Source: Verrucomicrobiia bacterium (lineage in GTDB: Bacteria > Verrucomicrobiota > Verrucomicrobiia > JABWAM01). From it: 64,000 bases of DNA. The position numbers were made by a program, and so were the translations under genes. The notes beneath the pieces were generated by a model, which was given only the letters and a program-made list of their open reading frames with translations, made no database searches and was not told the origin of the DNA. Below are positions 52,825 to 64,000 of the stretch, in pieces. Numbering within the stretch: position 1 is the stretch's first letter; every line of letters begins with the position of its first letter. The stretch covers positions 1 to 64,000 of the forward strand of contig JAQUAF010000018.1 in assembly GCA_028687435.1 (NCBI GenBank), in the 5' to 3' direction.

Positions 52825-55605
52825 ATGCTTTACAAACTGCCTCTTTGCCTGCGCATGACCATCCTGATGCTGCTTGGCGCCACCGCCGTCATGGGAATGG
52901 TGACCGGATTTAACTATTATTGGACCCGCATGGTCTTGGAAAAGGAATTGGAGAAAAAAGCCATTCAACTGGCAACAGCCTCAGCCTACCGGGTGGAAAC
53001 CATGGTACTGGCAGTCACCAAGGTCGTGCAGGATGTCGCGCGCGCGGTCGAAACCCTCTCCCCATCCCGCGACAAATTGCTCCCCCTTCTCAAACACACC
53101 CTGATTGACAATGAGGAGGTTTATGGCAGCGCAATAGCCTATGATCCCTCCATCGTTCATTACGCGCCCTACGCCTATGTCCTTTCCACCACCACAAACG
53201 AAGTCAAAACCCTCGATTTGGGCGCCAATGGCCGGCGTTACGACATCCAAGACTGGTTTATGCTGCCCAAGGAGCTCAAACAGGCGGTCTGGACGGAACC
53301 GTATTACGACGAAGGCGGGGGCAACACCCTGATGGCAACTTTTGCCGTGCCTTTTTACGTGGATGGCAACACCAACCGATTTGCCGGCATCATCACCGCC
53401 GATGTATCCCTGCACTGGCTTAACGTGTACCTGAAGGAATTGTGCGAACAAAACGCCCCCGCCGACTCATACGCCTTCATCATCTCCTCGCAAGGCACCC
53501 TCATTTCGCATCCCAATCCGCGTTTCGTCATGAACGAAACCATTTTCAGCATTGCCGAAACCCAAAACAACCAGGTCCTCCGGGATATCGGGCGGCGAAT
53601 GTTGCGCGGCGAAACCGGTTTCAGATCCTATATCAGCGTCATTACCGGCAAACCGGGCTGGATCGCCTACGCCCCGATGAAAGCTGCCCGTTGCTCCCTT
53701 GGCATTGTCTTTACCAGAGAACAACTCATGGCGCAGCTCTACGATTTGAACCGGAAAGGGGCGGCCATCTGTCTGCTCGGTTTTGTCTTTCTGGCTTTGG
53801 TGGTGACTCTCATCGCCCGTTCCATCACCCGCCCCATCCGGCAGCTTGACGCGGCCGCCCAGGAGCTTGCCAAGGGCAAGAGGGAAATCTCCCTGCCCTC
53901 CCCCAAGGGCGACGACGAGGTGGCGCATCTGACCCGGTCATTCAACCACATGCAGCAGGAAATCCAGGCGCGAGAACAACGGTTGGAGGATTGGAGCCTG
54001 ACCTTGGAAAAAACCGTGGATCAACGCACCGCCGAACTGGCGGCTTCCGCAAAGGAGGCTCAAAAAGCCCGCGCCGACGCCGACGCCGCAAACCGCGCCA
54101 AAAGCGCGTTTCTCGCCAACATGAGCCACGAACTGCGCACCCCGATGAACGCCATCATCGGTTACAGCGAAATGCTTATGGAAGACGCCCAGGACGATGG
54201 CAATGAAGCCGCCGCCGCCGACCTGAATAAAATCCATGCCGCAGGCAAACACCTGCTTTCCCTCATCAACAATGTCCTGGATCTCTCCAAGGTTGAAGCC
54301 GGCAAGATGGAGCTTTTCCTCGAAACCTTCGACCTTCGAAAAATGCTGGATGAAGTGGTGTCCACCATCCAGCCGTTGGTGGAAAAAAACAGCAACATCT
54401 TGCGCCAGGAAATCTCGCCGGATATCGGCTCCATGCGGGCCGATCTCACCAAAATCCGGCAGGGCCTTTTTAATCTGTTGAGCAACGCATGCAAATTCAC
54501 CAGGCAGGGAACCGTCACGCTGCGGGCATTTCGTGAAATCAAGGAACAGACCGCATGGATCGTCATGCAGGTCAGCGACACCGGCATTGGCATCACACCA
54601 GAACAAATGGAAAAGTTATTTCAGCCTTTCAGCCAAGCCGACAGTTCCACCACCAAACAGTATGGAGGCACCGGCCTCGGCCTCGACATTACACGAAAAT
54701 TCTGCCGCATGATGGGCGGCGATGCCACGGTCGCCAGCCAGCCCGGCAAAGGCTCGACCTTCACCCTTCGCATCCCGGCCGAAGTGAAGGATCCCAAGGA
54801 GAAGAAGGCGGAAACCAAGACGGAAGAACCTCCCCCAACACCTTCCGACAAAACCATCCTGATCATCGATGATGACTCCGCCTCCCGAGACCTCCTCTGC
54901 CGCTATCTGGCAAAGGAAGGATTCCGGCTTGTCACCGCGCCCAACGGAAAAGAGGGTCTGCGTCTGGCCAAAGAACTCAAACCCGCCATCATCACCCTCG
55001 ATGTCATCATGCCGGAAATGGACGGCTGGGCGGTGCTGGCCGCCATCAAGGAAGATCCGGCCTTGAGAAACACCCCTGTCATCATGCTGACCATGCTCGA
55101 CGAAAAAGACATGGGTTATGCCTTGGGCGTGCAGGATTATCTCACCAAACCCATCGAACGGGATCACCTCATCTCCATTCTTCAAAAATACACCCCGGAA
55201 AACCGGCAAGCCCCCATCCTCGTCATCGAGGACGATCCCTTTACATTGCAAATGACCTGTCAGATGCTGCAAAAGGAGGGTTGCCGGGTCATGGAAGCCG
55301 CCAATGGCCGCATTGCTCTTGAACGCGTGTCCCAAACCATCCCATGCCTCATTCTGCTGGATTTGATGATGCCCGAAATGGATGGATTCACGTTCGTGGA
55401 GGAACTGCACAAAAAACCCGAATGGAGCCAAATCCCCATTGTGGTGGTCACCGCAAAGGACGTCACAGCCGAGGATCGTCAACGGCTCAACGGTTTTGTC
55501 CAGCGCATCCTGCAAAAAGGCGCCACAACCCGGGAGGAAATCGTCCGCGTGGTTCGCGAGTTGATCAGGCAAAACGCTCCCCAACAAACTTCGGCTCAAA
55601 AATGA
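52825..55605 (+). CDS. hybrid histidine kinase with Cache sensor and two receiver domains
   Basis: 926 residues from the ATG at 52825 (AGGAGG nearby). Order: transmembrane helix 1 (about 12-32), a double-Cache/PDC-like periplasmic domain (IAYDPSIVHYAPYAYV, MLPKELKQAVWTEPYYDEGG), helix 2 (about 312-335), HAMP, HisKA with phospho-His in NMSHELRTPMN (about 434), HATPase with NLLSNACKFT and DTGIGITPEQ. Two receivers follow: Asp in TLDVIMPEMDG (about 725) and Asp in LLDLMMPEMDG (about 844). It is coupled to the upstream binding protein and overlaps the cyclase gene by four bases, suggesting a single sensing pathway. Confidence 0.92.
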   Translation: MLYKLPLCLRMTILMLLGATAVMGMVTGFNYYWTRMVLEKELEKKAIQLATASAYRVETMVLAVTKVVQDVARAVETLSPSRDKLLPLLKHTLIDNEEVYGSAIAYDPSIVHYAPYAYVLSTTTNEVKTLDLGANGRRYDIQDWFMLPKELKQAVWTEPYYDEGGGNTLMATFAVPFYVDGNTNRFAGIITADVSLHWLNVYLKELCEQNAPADSYAFIISSQGTLISHPNPRFVMNETIFSIAETQNNQVLRDIGRRMLRGETGFRSYISVITGKPGWIAYAPMKAARCSLGIVFTREQLMAQLYDLNRKGAAICLLGFVFLALVVTLIARSITRPIRQLDAAAQELAKGKREISLPSPKGDDEVAHLTRSFNHMQQEIQAREQRLEDWSLTLEKTVDQRTAELAASAKEAQKARADADAANRAKSAFLANMSHELRTPMNAIIGYSEMLMEDAQDDGNEAAAADLNKIHAAGKHLLSLINNVLDLSKVEAGKMELFLETFDLRKMLDEVVSTIQPLVEKNSNILRQEISPDIGSMRADLTKIRQGLFNLLSNACKFTRQGTVTLRAFREIKEQTAWIVMQVSDTGIGITPEQMEKLFQPFSQADSSTTKQYGGTGLGLDITRKFCRMMGGDATVASQPGKGSTFTLRIPAEVKDPKEKKAETKTEEPPPTPSDKTILIIDDDSASRDLLCRYLAKEGFRLVTAPNGKEGLRLAKELKPAIITLDVIMPEMDGWAVLAAIKEDPALRNTPVIMLTMLDEKDMGYALGVQDYLTKPIERDHLISILQKYTPENRQAPILVIEDDPFTLQMTCQMLQKEGCRVMEAANGRIALERVSQTIPCLILLDLMMPEMDGFTFVEELHKKPEWSQIPIVVVTAKDVTAEDRQRLNGFVQRILQKGATTREEIVRVVRELIRQNAPQQTSAQK

Positions 55606-57149
55606 CCCCCGATCCCCAAGTTGCCGATTACCTGGCGCGGTTGCGCCACGAACTGCGCACCCCGCTCAACCAGATCCTCGGCTACATTGAACTGCTGCTC
55701 GAAGAGGCGCCCGAACACGGACATCAGGATGCCCTTCCCGACCTGCAAAAAATCAACAAGGCCGCCCACAACCTGCTCGACATGATGACCAAGGCCATCC
55801 TGACCGACAAAGTCAGCCTTTCAGCCCTGCGTCATGACCTTTACACCCCCCTGAACCACATCATCGGTTATTGCGAAATCCTGTTGGAGGAATCCAACGG
55901 CGGCGAAGACGCATTCTTCACGGATATCCAGCGAATCCATGCCTCCGCCAAAAGGCTGGTCACCCTTCTCCGGGAAACAAAAGAAAATCTGCAAAGCCAG
56001 CCTTCTGCCAGCGCATCTCCCGCCATTCCGGATGTTGCCGCGCCGCCCCCATTCCCCCGTCTGCTCGCCGCCCCGTCCGCCGAAGCTCAGACGGACGCCG
56101 CATTGAGGGGACACATTCTCATAGTTGACGACAGCGCCCCCAACCGCGAACTCCTCCAGCGCCGATTGGAGCGCCAGGGACATCAAACCACCTCTGCTGA
56201 AAATGGCGAACAAGCCCTGGCCCTTTTAAAAAAACACGCTTTCGATCTTGTCCTATTGGACATCCTGATGCCGGGCAAGGATGGTTTTCAGGTTCTGCAG
56301 GAAATCAAGGCGGACCCCGGCCACCGCCATTTGCCCATCATCATGCTCTCCGCCTTGGACGACATCGACCAGGTTGCGCGATGTCTGGCCATGGGCGCCG
56401 AAGATTATCTGCACAAACCATTCAACCCCATCATCCTGCGCGCGCGCATCGACGCATGCCTCGAGAAAAAACGTCTGCGGGACATGGAACAGGAGATGTT
56501 GGAGCGGCTCCGCCGCGAACAGGAAACCTCCGAACGGCTCCTGCTCAACATCCTGCCCAAACTCATTGCCGACCGTCTTCGGGCAAATCCCACCACCATC
56601 GCCGATCATTTTCCGGAAGTCTCCGTCCTGTTTGCCGACATCGTTGGTTTTACAAAACTCTCCGGACGCATCTCTCCACGCGACCTCGTTGATCTGCTCA
56701 ATCTCATTTTTTCGCGTTTTGACCGGCTGACCGCAAAACACAGCCTTGAAAAAATCAAGACCGTGGGCGACATGTACATGGTGGTCGGGGGACTTCCCAC
56801 TCACCGTCCCGATCATGCCGAGGCTGTCGCAGCCCTGGCTCTCGACATATTGGGGGAAATCAATCTGCTCAATAAGGAAATTCACGAACCTTTCCAGATG
56901 CGCATCGGCATCAACACCGGTCCGGTGGTGGCCGGTGTCATCGGCACCCATAAATTCAGTTATGACCTCTGGGGCGACACCGTCAATACCGCCAGTCGCA
57001 TGGAATCCCACGCCCCGGAAGGGGCCATCCAGGTCAGCGCCTTCACCTATGAGCGGTTGAAAGGCAAATACCGGTTTGAAGAACGCGGGTCCATCTCTGT
57101 CAAGGGCAAGGGCGAAATGAAAACCTATCTTTTACGCGGACGAATCTGA
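55602..57149 (+). CDS. HisKA-REC-adenylate cyclase signalling protein (no HATPase)
   Basis: 515 residues, soluble. Two HisKA-like segments in tandem (RLRHELRTPLNQILGYIELL with His 16, ALRHDLYTPLNHIIGYCEIL with His near 76) but no ATP-binding domain. A receiver follows (ILIVDDSAPNREL; Asp in LLDILMPGKDG, about 219), then a class III nucleotide cyclase (SVLFADIVGFTKLSG, IKTVGDMYMVVGG, RIGINTGPVVAGVIG, WGDTVNTASRMES). The substrate-specifying Lys and Asp (KIKTVGD, YDLWGD) favour ATP. It could be phosphorylated by the upstream kinase; the receiver would then switch cAMP synthesis. Confidence 0.9.
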   Translation: MTPDPQVADYLARLRHELRTPLNQILGYIELLLEEAPEHGHQDALPDLQKINKAAHNLLDMMTKAILTDKVSLSALRHDLYTPLNHIIGYCEILLEESNGGEDAFFTDIQRIHASAKRLVTLLRETKENLQSQPSASASPAIPDVAAPPPFPRLLAAPSAEAQTDAALRGHILIVDDSAPNRELLQRRLERQGHQTTSAENGEQALALLKKHAFDLVLLDILMPGKDGFQVLQEIKADPGHRHLPIIMLSALDDIDQVARCLAMGAEDYLHKPFNPIILRARIDACLEKKRLRDMEQEMLERLRREQETSERLLLNILPKLIADRLRANPTTIADHFPEVSVLFADIVGFTKLSGRISPRDLVDLLNLIFSRFDRLTAKHSLEKIKTVGDMYMVVGGLPTHRPDHAEAVAALALDILGEINLLNKEIHEPFQMRIGINTGPVVAGVIGTHKFSYDLWGDTVNTASRMESHAPEGAIQVSAFTYERLKGKYRFEERGSISVKGKGEMKTYLLRGRI

Positions 57150-57188
57150 TCCTCTCAACCGCAAGACTCCCTCCTTCACCCTCAGCCT

Positions 57189-59631
<2,443 letters not shown>

Positions 59632-59769
59632 TTGCAACCGTGGGTGGATCGACTGAAGGCTGAAGCCTGAAGCCCGGAAACTCCCGTGTTTGCAGCCAAA
59701 GCGTCCGAGCTTTTCTTCATTCGATGATTGTCCATGTTTGCCCGCAGACCTCCTCTCCAACAATCTTCT

Positions 59770-60777
59770 TCAGCAAAACTGTTCGAGAAAACGGGGATCG
59801 TTTTGATAGAAAAGCCGGATATCGTCGATGCCATGCAGGATCATGGCAATCCGCTCGATGCCGAAACCGAAAGCAAAGCCGGTGTATTTCTCGGCATCGT
59901 AACCCACGGCCTTGAAAACGTTGGGATCCACCATGCCGCAGCCGGCGATTTCCAGCCATTCTTTGCCCTTGATGCCAAGAGACTCGGCTGAAAAATCAAT
60001 CTCAAAGCTGGGTTCGGTGTACGGAAAAAAGTGCGGACGAAAACGAGTCCGGACTCCGGGGCCAAGCAATTCCTTGAAAAAGAAATCCACCGTGCCCTTC
60101 AAATCAGCCACCGACACATTTTCAGCCACGTACAACCCCTCGATCTGGCTGAAACAGGCGCTGTGGGTGGCATCCACCTCATCGCGGCGAAAGACCCGCC
60201 CCGGCGCAACAATGCGAATCGGGGGGCGGAACTTTTCCATAATGCGAATCTGCACCGTTGATGTCTGGGTGCGCAGGAGTTTGCCATTCTTGAGATACAA
60301 TGTATCCTGCAAATCCCTGGCCGGATGATCCGCCGGAGTGTTCAAGGCGTCAAAACAATGCCAGTCATCCTCGATTTCCGGCCCCTCAGCCACGGTAAAA
60401 CCAATCTTCCGGAAAATCTCCACAACCCGTTCCATCGTCAGGGTCAGCGGATGCAAACGTCCGATCCGCCGGCGGCGTCCGGGCAGCGTGGCGTCGAACA
60501 ATCCCGCAGCGGATTCCGCTCCGGCATGCTCGATCTCCGCCTTCCTCTGATCAAAAGCGGCTTGGATGGCCTGCTTGGCCTCGTTGGCCAGCCGGCCCAT
60601 TTTGGGCTTGTCCGCCGCCGGCACGACCCCCAGTTGCTTCATCAATTCGGGAAGAAGCCCCTTGCGGCCAACATATTTCACACGAACAGCCTCCATGGAC
60701 TCCTCGTCCACGGCTCCGGAAAAATCCACCGGCGCCTGGCTTTTCAACGCAATAAACTGTTCTTCAAGACTCGGCAT
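59770..60777 (-). CDS. pheS: phenylalanyl-tRNA synthetase alpha chain
   Basis: 335 residues from ATG 60777 (a TTG nine bases upstream is an alternative). The N-terminal coiled coil (MPSLEEQFIALKSQAPVDF) is followed by class II motifs: motif 1 PLTLTMERVVEIF, GFTVAEGPEIEDDWHCFDALN, motif 2 RVFRRDEVDATHSACFSQIEG and motif 3 GFAFGFGIERIAMI. The length is typical. It pairs with PheT, which is not in this window. A gene of the translation core, useful as a taxonomic marker. Confidence 0.96.
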   Translation of the reverse strand: MPSLEEQFIALKSQAPVDFSGAVDEESMEAVRVKYVGRKGLLPELMKQLGVVPAADKPKMGRLANEAKQAIQAAFDQRKAEIEHAGAESAAGLFDATLPGRRRRIGRLHPLTLTMERVVEIFRKIGFTVAEGPEIEDDWHCFDALNTPADHPARDLQDTLYLKNGKLLRTQTSTVQIRIMEKFRPPIRIVAPGRVFRRDEVDATHSACFSQIEGLYVAENVSVADLKGTVDFFFKELLGPGVRTRFRPHFFPYTEPSFEIDFSAESLGIKGKEWLEIAGCGMVDPNVFKAVGYDAEKYTGFAFGFGIERIAMILHGIDDIRLFYQNDPRFLEQFC

Positions 60778-60842
60778 CCCCCACAAGTAAGGGAGTGCAA
60801 CGGAAAAATCAACGTTTTGATTGATGCAAAACGGTCAGGGAA

Positions 60843-61739
60843 TCAGGAAAGCTTCACCTTCAACCCGTCGTAAGCAATGGTGATCCCCTTCTTCTTCATC
60901 ACAGGCGCAATTTCATCATGAACCGGAGTGAAGTGCGGCGACATGTGGGTCACGCAAAATTTCGCGCCTTTTTTGAGCAGGTTGCGGGACAGAAACAAAT
61001 CGCGCGTCTCCTCGACAGTCTGGAGATTTCCATGGGTCTTGGTTGCCGGACTCAATCCATAGGTTCCTTCAAGCACAACCAGATCAAACCGGTGTTTTTT
61101 TATCTCTTCCATGGACTCCGGCAAAATGGTTCCGGTATCTGTGGCATACAGCATCTTTCTTCCGTTTCGCTCCACGATGTAGTTCAATCCGTTTCTGTCG
61201 TAATCGCGATGATTGGCGGGCACCCCTGCAAATCGCAAATCCCCCAAATCATAAGTCTTGAAAGGTTTCACCAGTTCCACCCCCATTGCGTAATCGGACG
61301 GATCGCCGGCCATCACCTTCCTCGTCTTGGCACAAACATTCTCATTGCCAAAAACGGTCAAATGCCCGATCGGTGACTTCCGGGGGCTTTGTCCCCCATC
61401 AGATTCCACCGCAGAACTCCTGCCCCACAACCAGTGGGGGCAAAAGTGATCGTCATGGGTATGGGTTACCAGAAGATATTTTGCCTCGCGGATGTCCACG
61501 CCAGCCTGTCGCGCCTGCCAAAAAATCTGGGGCGGAAAATCGAACAAACAATCCGGTTGAAGCCATGCGCATGCGTTGGCCCGGATGTTTCTTCCCCCCA
61601 ATTTCCTTGCCTTTTCACAATTCACACATCCGCACCAAAGCCCGGGATGCTGCTCCCATCCCGAGGTGCCCAAAAACACAAACTCAACAATTCCATCCTT
61701 CCTTTTCACCCCGGCTCCAGTGCTGTTCTTTGATGTCAT
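60843..61739 (-). CDS. PhnP-like MBL-fold metallohydrolase
   Basis: 298 residues. Contains the metallo-beta-lactamase signature THTHDDHFCPHWL, later His residues (NHRDYD and VTHMSPHF), and an N-terminal CxCxxC (WCGCVNCEKAR) that resembles the structural zinc site of PhnP phosphodiesterases. The PhnP-type reaction opens a cyclic phosphate, but this assignment is by motif only. GGGAAGGG precedes the ATG at 61739. Divergent from the DUF1016 nuclease gene. Confidence 0.85.
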   Translation of the reverse strand: MTSKNSTGAGVKRKDGIVEFVFLGTSGWEQHPGLWCGCVNCEKARKLGGRNIRANACAWLQPDCLFDFPPQIFWQARQAGVDIREAKYLLVTHTHDDHFCPHWLWGRSSAVESDGGQSPRKSPIGHLTVFGNENVCAKTRKVMAGDPSDYAMGVELVKPFKTYDLGDLRFAGVPANHRDYDRNGLNYIVERNGRKMLYATDTGTILPESMEEIKKHRFDLVVLEGTYGLSPATKTHGNLQTVEETRDLFLSRNLLKKGAKFCVTHMSPHFTPVHDEIAPVMKKKGITIAYDGLKVKLS

Positions 61740-61924
61740 AGATATTCCCTTCCCGTGCAGGCGCTCATCCGTGCGTCTGGCATTTATCCAAAACTATCCC
61801 ATTCCCCACGTCACTACGTTCAAAAAAGAAGCAAAAATGTTCATAATCATCGAAAAAAACGGATTTCCCCTTGTCCAGACATGTCATTCAACCCATTGGA
61901 GAGTAAAATTCACCCTTTTTCTCC

Positions 61925-63244
61925 ATGCAAACGAACCATCCAAACAAACGTTCCACACGCCCCGCGAGGCAACTCCATTCTCAAAAGGGTGCCTTGACTG
62001 ATGGAAGGCTCAAACAATTCCCTTTGCCGCACAAAAAAAGAACCATAAACATTCCCCCACAACATGGAGATGCATCTCATCTGCGGGGATATGCTTCCGT
62101 CCTGGCGGGCATGGTCGAATTATTGGAAACAGCCCGCCGCGCCTCAGCCCGGTCTGTCAACGCGGTCATGACGGCAACCTATTGGGAAATGGGACGGCGG
62201 ATTGTGGAATTTGAACAGGATGGCGAGAAACGGGCGGAATACGGAATGGAATTGCTGGAAGAACTGGCAAAGGATTTGACCTCGCGTTTCGGTCGTGGTT
62301 TTTCGCGTTTCAACCTTGGGCGTTTCCGGCAATTTTACCTGACATTTCCGGCAGACCTGATTCGAGCGACACTGTCGCTCGAATCAACCGACACCGCCAT
62401 TGTTTCGTCACGGCCATGCAAATCCAAAATGCCAAAACCTTCCCCAAAGGGCGCAAAAACCTTTTCAAAAATTATCGAGAGTTCCTCATCCTGGCCGATA
62501 AACCCGGCCAAGCTTTCCCGCGCTTTTCCTCTCCCATGGTCTCATTATGTCTTGCTGATCGGTCGATCCAGATCTCCGGAAGCTCTTGCCTTCTACCACA
62601 CCGAATCCATTCGCGCCGGATGGTCCGTGCGCCAGCTTCAACGTCAAATGGACAGTCAATTCTACGAGCGAACCGCACTTTCACGCGATAAAGCCGCCAT
62701 GCTTTCCAAGGGCGCAAAATCCCAGCCTGGCGACGAGGTCGGTGCCGACGAGGAAATCCACCACCCTCTCGTTCTCGAATTCCTCAATCTGCGCGATGAA
62801 TACTCTGAAACCGACATGGAAGAAGCGCTCATCCGGCATCTGGAAACTTTTCTGTATGAATTGGGCAACGACTTCGCTTTTGTTGGACGCCAAAGGAGGC
62901 TGCGAATCGATGACGAATGGTATCGGGTGGATCTTCTTTTCTTTCACCGCCGCTTGCGCTGTCTGGTGGTCATTGACCTCAAACTGGGGCGGTTCACACA
63001 CGCTGATGCCGGCCAGATGAATCTCTACCTCAATTACGCCAGGGAACATTGGGTTTGCCCCGGAGAAAACCCGCCGATCGGCCTGATTCTCTGCGCAAGC
63101 AAAGGAGAATCGCTGGCCCGCTATGCCACGGATGGACTTCACAATAAAATGCTGGTGCGCGAATATCTCACCGCGCTGCCCAAGGAACGGGTTCTGGCCG
63201 CCGAAATCGAAAAAACGCAAAGAAAACTGTCATGCCGGAAATAA
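61925..63244 (+). CDS. PDDEXK nuclease of the DUF1016/YhcG family
   Basis: Up to 439 residues. The N-terminal domain has the family pattern VNAVMTATYWEMGRRIVEFEQDG, GRGFSRFNLGRFRQFYLTFP; the C-terminal DUF1016 nuclease has HPLVLEFLNLRDEY, the catalytic-like LRIDDEWYRVDLLFFHRRLRCLVVIDLK, and GLILCASKGE. The true start is doubtful: the first 40 residues are not conserved, and a TTG at 61994 may be used. The linker at about residues 145-200 is poorly conserved and contains a 27-base palindrome. These proteins occur near defence and mobile elements and may act on DNA; function in this strain is unknown. Confidence 0.83.
   Translation: MQTNHPNKRSTRPARQLHSQKGALTDGRLKQFPLPHKKRTINIPPQHGDASHLRGYASVLAGMVELLETARRASARSVNAVMTATYWEMGRRIVEFEQDGEKRAEYGMELLEELAKDLTSRFGRGFSRFNLGRFRQFYLTFPADLIRATLSLESTDTAIVSSRPCKSKMPKPSPKGAKTFSKIIESSSSWPINPAKLSRAFPLPWSHYVLLIGRSRSPEALAFYHTESIRAGWSVRQLQRQMDSQFYERTALSRDKAAMLSKGAKSQPGDEVGADEEIHHPLVLEFLNLRDEYSETDMEEALIRHLETFLYELGNDFAFVGRQRRLRIDDEWYRVDLLFFHRRLRCLVVIDLKLGRFTHADAGQMNLYLNYAREHWVCPGENPPIGLILCASKGESLARYATDGLHNKMLVREYLTALPKERVLAAEIEKTQRKLSCRK
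62359..62385. repeat. perfect palindrome within the DUF1016 gene
   Basis: GATTCGAGCGACA-C-TGTCGCTCGAATC: two 13-bp arms around a single base, lying in the linker between the two domains of the nuclease gene. It is in frame and does not break it, and looks like an inserted palindromic unit. Confidence 0.75.
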
Positions 63245-63247
63245 ACC

Positions 63248-64000
63248 TCATCTTTCAGCCCCATTCGCCAGCCATTTGCGGTAGGAGGAAGGAGGGTGGC
63301 CGGTGATCTTCTTGAATGTCTTGGAGAAATGGAAGGCATCGACAAAACCCAGCTTTTCAGCGATCTGCGCCATGGATTGACGCCCCTCCAACAACAATGC
63401 CCCGGCCTGTTCAATCCGGCGGCGGCAGACATATTGAAGCGGCGATACGCCAAGCAAACGCGAAAACGAGTTGGATAAATAGGTCGGGTGCAATCCGGCA
63501 ACCTTCCCAAGTTCCGCCAGCCGGATCGTCGATGACAAATGCCCCTCGATATAATCAAACAGGGGTTTAAACCGGATCAGGATTGACAGGCTCCCCTTCA
63601 AATCCTCCCTCGCCGCCGCCCTTGCAAAAGGTTCAAGCAACAAACGCATGCTTCCATCGGTCAACAACAAATCCTCCGGCGCCTCCGACTTGAAGGATTT
63701 TGACTCAACCAACCGCTTGACAAGGCTTTCCAACATGCCTCCGCATTCAATATTCAGATGACAGCATGGTTTCAAAAGGCTGAAAAAATCGAGATGCCCC
63801 GGCAAAAAAGCGCTGAAATGCAAATAATACACCTCCATGCGGCAGGGGCAGAACTGCCGGTCCACCGGCAGATGGGGAGGCATCAAATGCAAAACGTTCG
63901 GCCCAAGCCGGAAGCGCCGTCCGTGATGCGTGACAAATCCCTCCCCTTTCGTGATGCAGTAAAGCCGGCAAAACGGATATTTGAAAGTGGTGTAATTCCA
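63248..64000 (-). CDS. AraC-family transcriptional regulator (5' end off the window)
   Basis: The frame runs uninterrupted from the right edge to the stop at 63248 (at least 250 residues). The visible N-terminal part is a cupin-type sensing domain (FCRLYCITKGEGFVTHHG). The C-terminal DNA-binding domain has two helix-turn-helix motifs: IRLAELGKVAGLHPTYLSNSFSR and MAQIAEKLGFVDAFHFSKTFKK, then the signature TGHPPSSYRK. Start codon lies outside the window. It is convergent with the DUF1016 gene; the stop codons are three bases apart. Confidence 0.93.
   Translation of the reverse strand, partial: WNYTTFKYPFCRLYCITKGEGFVTHHGRRFRLGPNVLHLMPPHLPVDRQFCPCRMEVYYLHFSAFLPGHLDFFSLLKPCCHLNIECGGMLESLVKRLVESKSFKSEAPEDLLLTDGSMRLLLEPFARAAAREDLKGSLSILIRFKPLFDYIEGHLSSTIRLAELGKVAGLHPTYLSNSFSRLLGVSPLQYVCRRRIEQAGALLLEGRQSMAQIAEKLGFVDAFHFSKTFKKITGHPPSSYRKWLANGAER

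Overview
The window reads as a chromosomal segment of a GC-rich Gram-negative bacterium, most likely of the PVC group (Verrucomicrobiota, Lentisphaerota or Kiritimatiellota). The basis is an outer-membrane autotransporter, a Wza/Wzc-type capsule system beside an exosortase-EpsI fusion, a pseudopilin with the PVC-style C-terminal FFDGH motif next to a DUF4091 protein and a LacI regulator, several secreted SGNH hydrolases and a DUF2723 protein. Phylum is an inference; there is no rRNA gene, and I saw no tRNA.

Layout. 0.3-5.7 kb: subtilisin-type autotransporter protease, then a flotillin (floA) with a membrane-anchored proline-rich partner. 6-16 kb: a UvrD-type helicase with a DEDDh exonuclease nested inside it, a cell-wall amidase, a DUF2723/TPR membrane protein, and three SGNH hydrolases (one large and secreted, two small). 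17.5-20.3 kb: a 2-oxo acid dehydrogenase E2 and E3 pair without E1. 20.3-28.3 kb: an exopolysaccharide export and exosortase locus on the minus strand (TPR protein, exosortase, beta-barrel protein, SLBB/PES export protein, BY-kinase).

28.4-32.3 kb is the most interesting part. It holds a radical-SAM peptide epimerase (PoyD type) and a cobalamin-dependent radical-SAM C-methyltransferase (PoyB/PoyC type). Just upstream is an open but start-less frame whose translation is Val/Ala/Asn/Gly-rich, as in polytheonamide-class proteusin cores. This looks like a RiPP locus whose precursor has lost its leader. A rearranged second copy of the methyltransferase lies at 44.6-46.5 kb. It is fused in frame to a fragment of the epimerase through two deletions that each fall between 8-9 bp direct repeats. 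The two copies are direct repeats flanking a visibly less GC-rich island of about 12 kb (32.4-44.6 kb). The island carries a LacI regulator with a clear promoter and operator, a group II intron relic, a pseudopilin, a DUF4091 glycosidase-like protein, an SBBP-repeat protein, a PHP/propeller protein and a metallophosphoesterase.

46.6-51.7 kb: ilvN, a carbamoyltransferase with a small coupled membrane protein, an MsbA-like ABC exporter, crcB and a DUF190 gene. 51.8-57.1 kb: a tightly coupled signalling operon (NMT1/THI5-like binding protein, hybrid histidine kinase, HisKA-REC-adenylate cyclase). 57.2-64 kb: ligA, a VanZ-like protein, pheS, a PhnP-like metallohydrolase, a PDDEXK/DUF1016 nuclease, and an AraC regulator that runs off the right edge.

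Start codons were picked from reading frame, Shine-Dalgarno sequence, signal peptide and overlap with neighbours; uncertain ones are flagged. Family names come from recognising motifs by eye. No database search was run.
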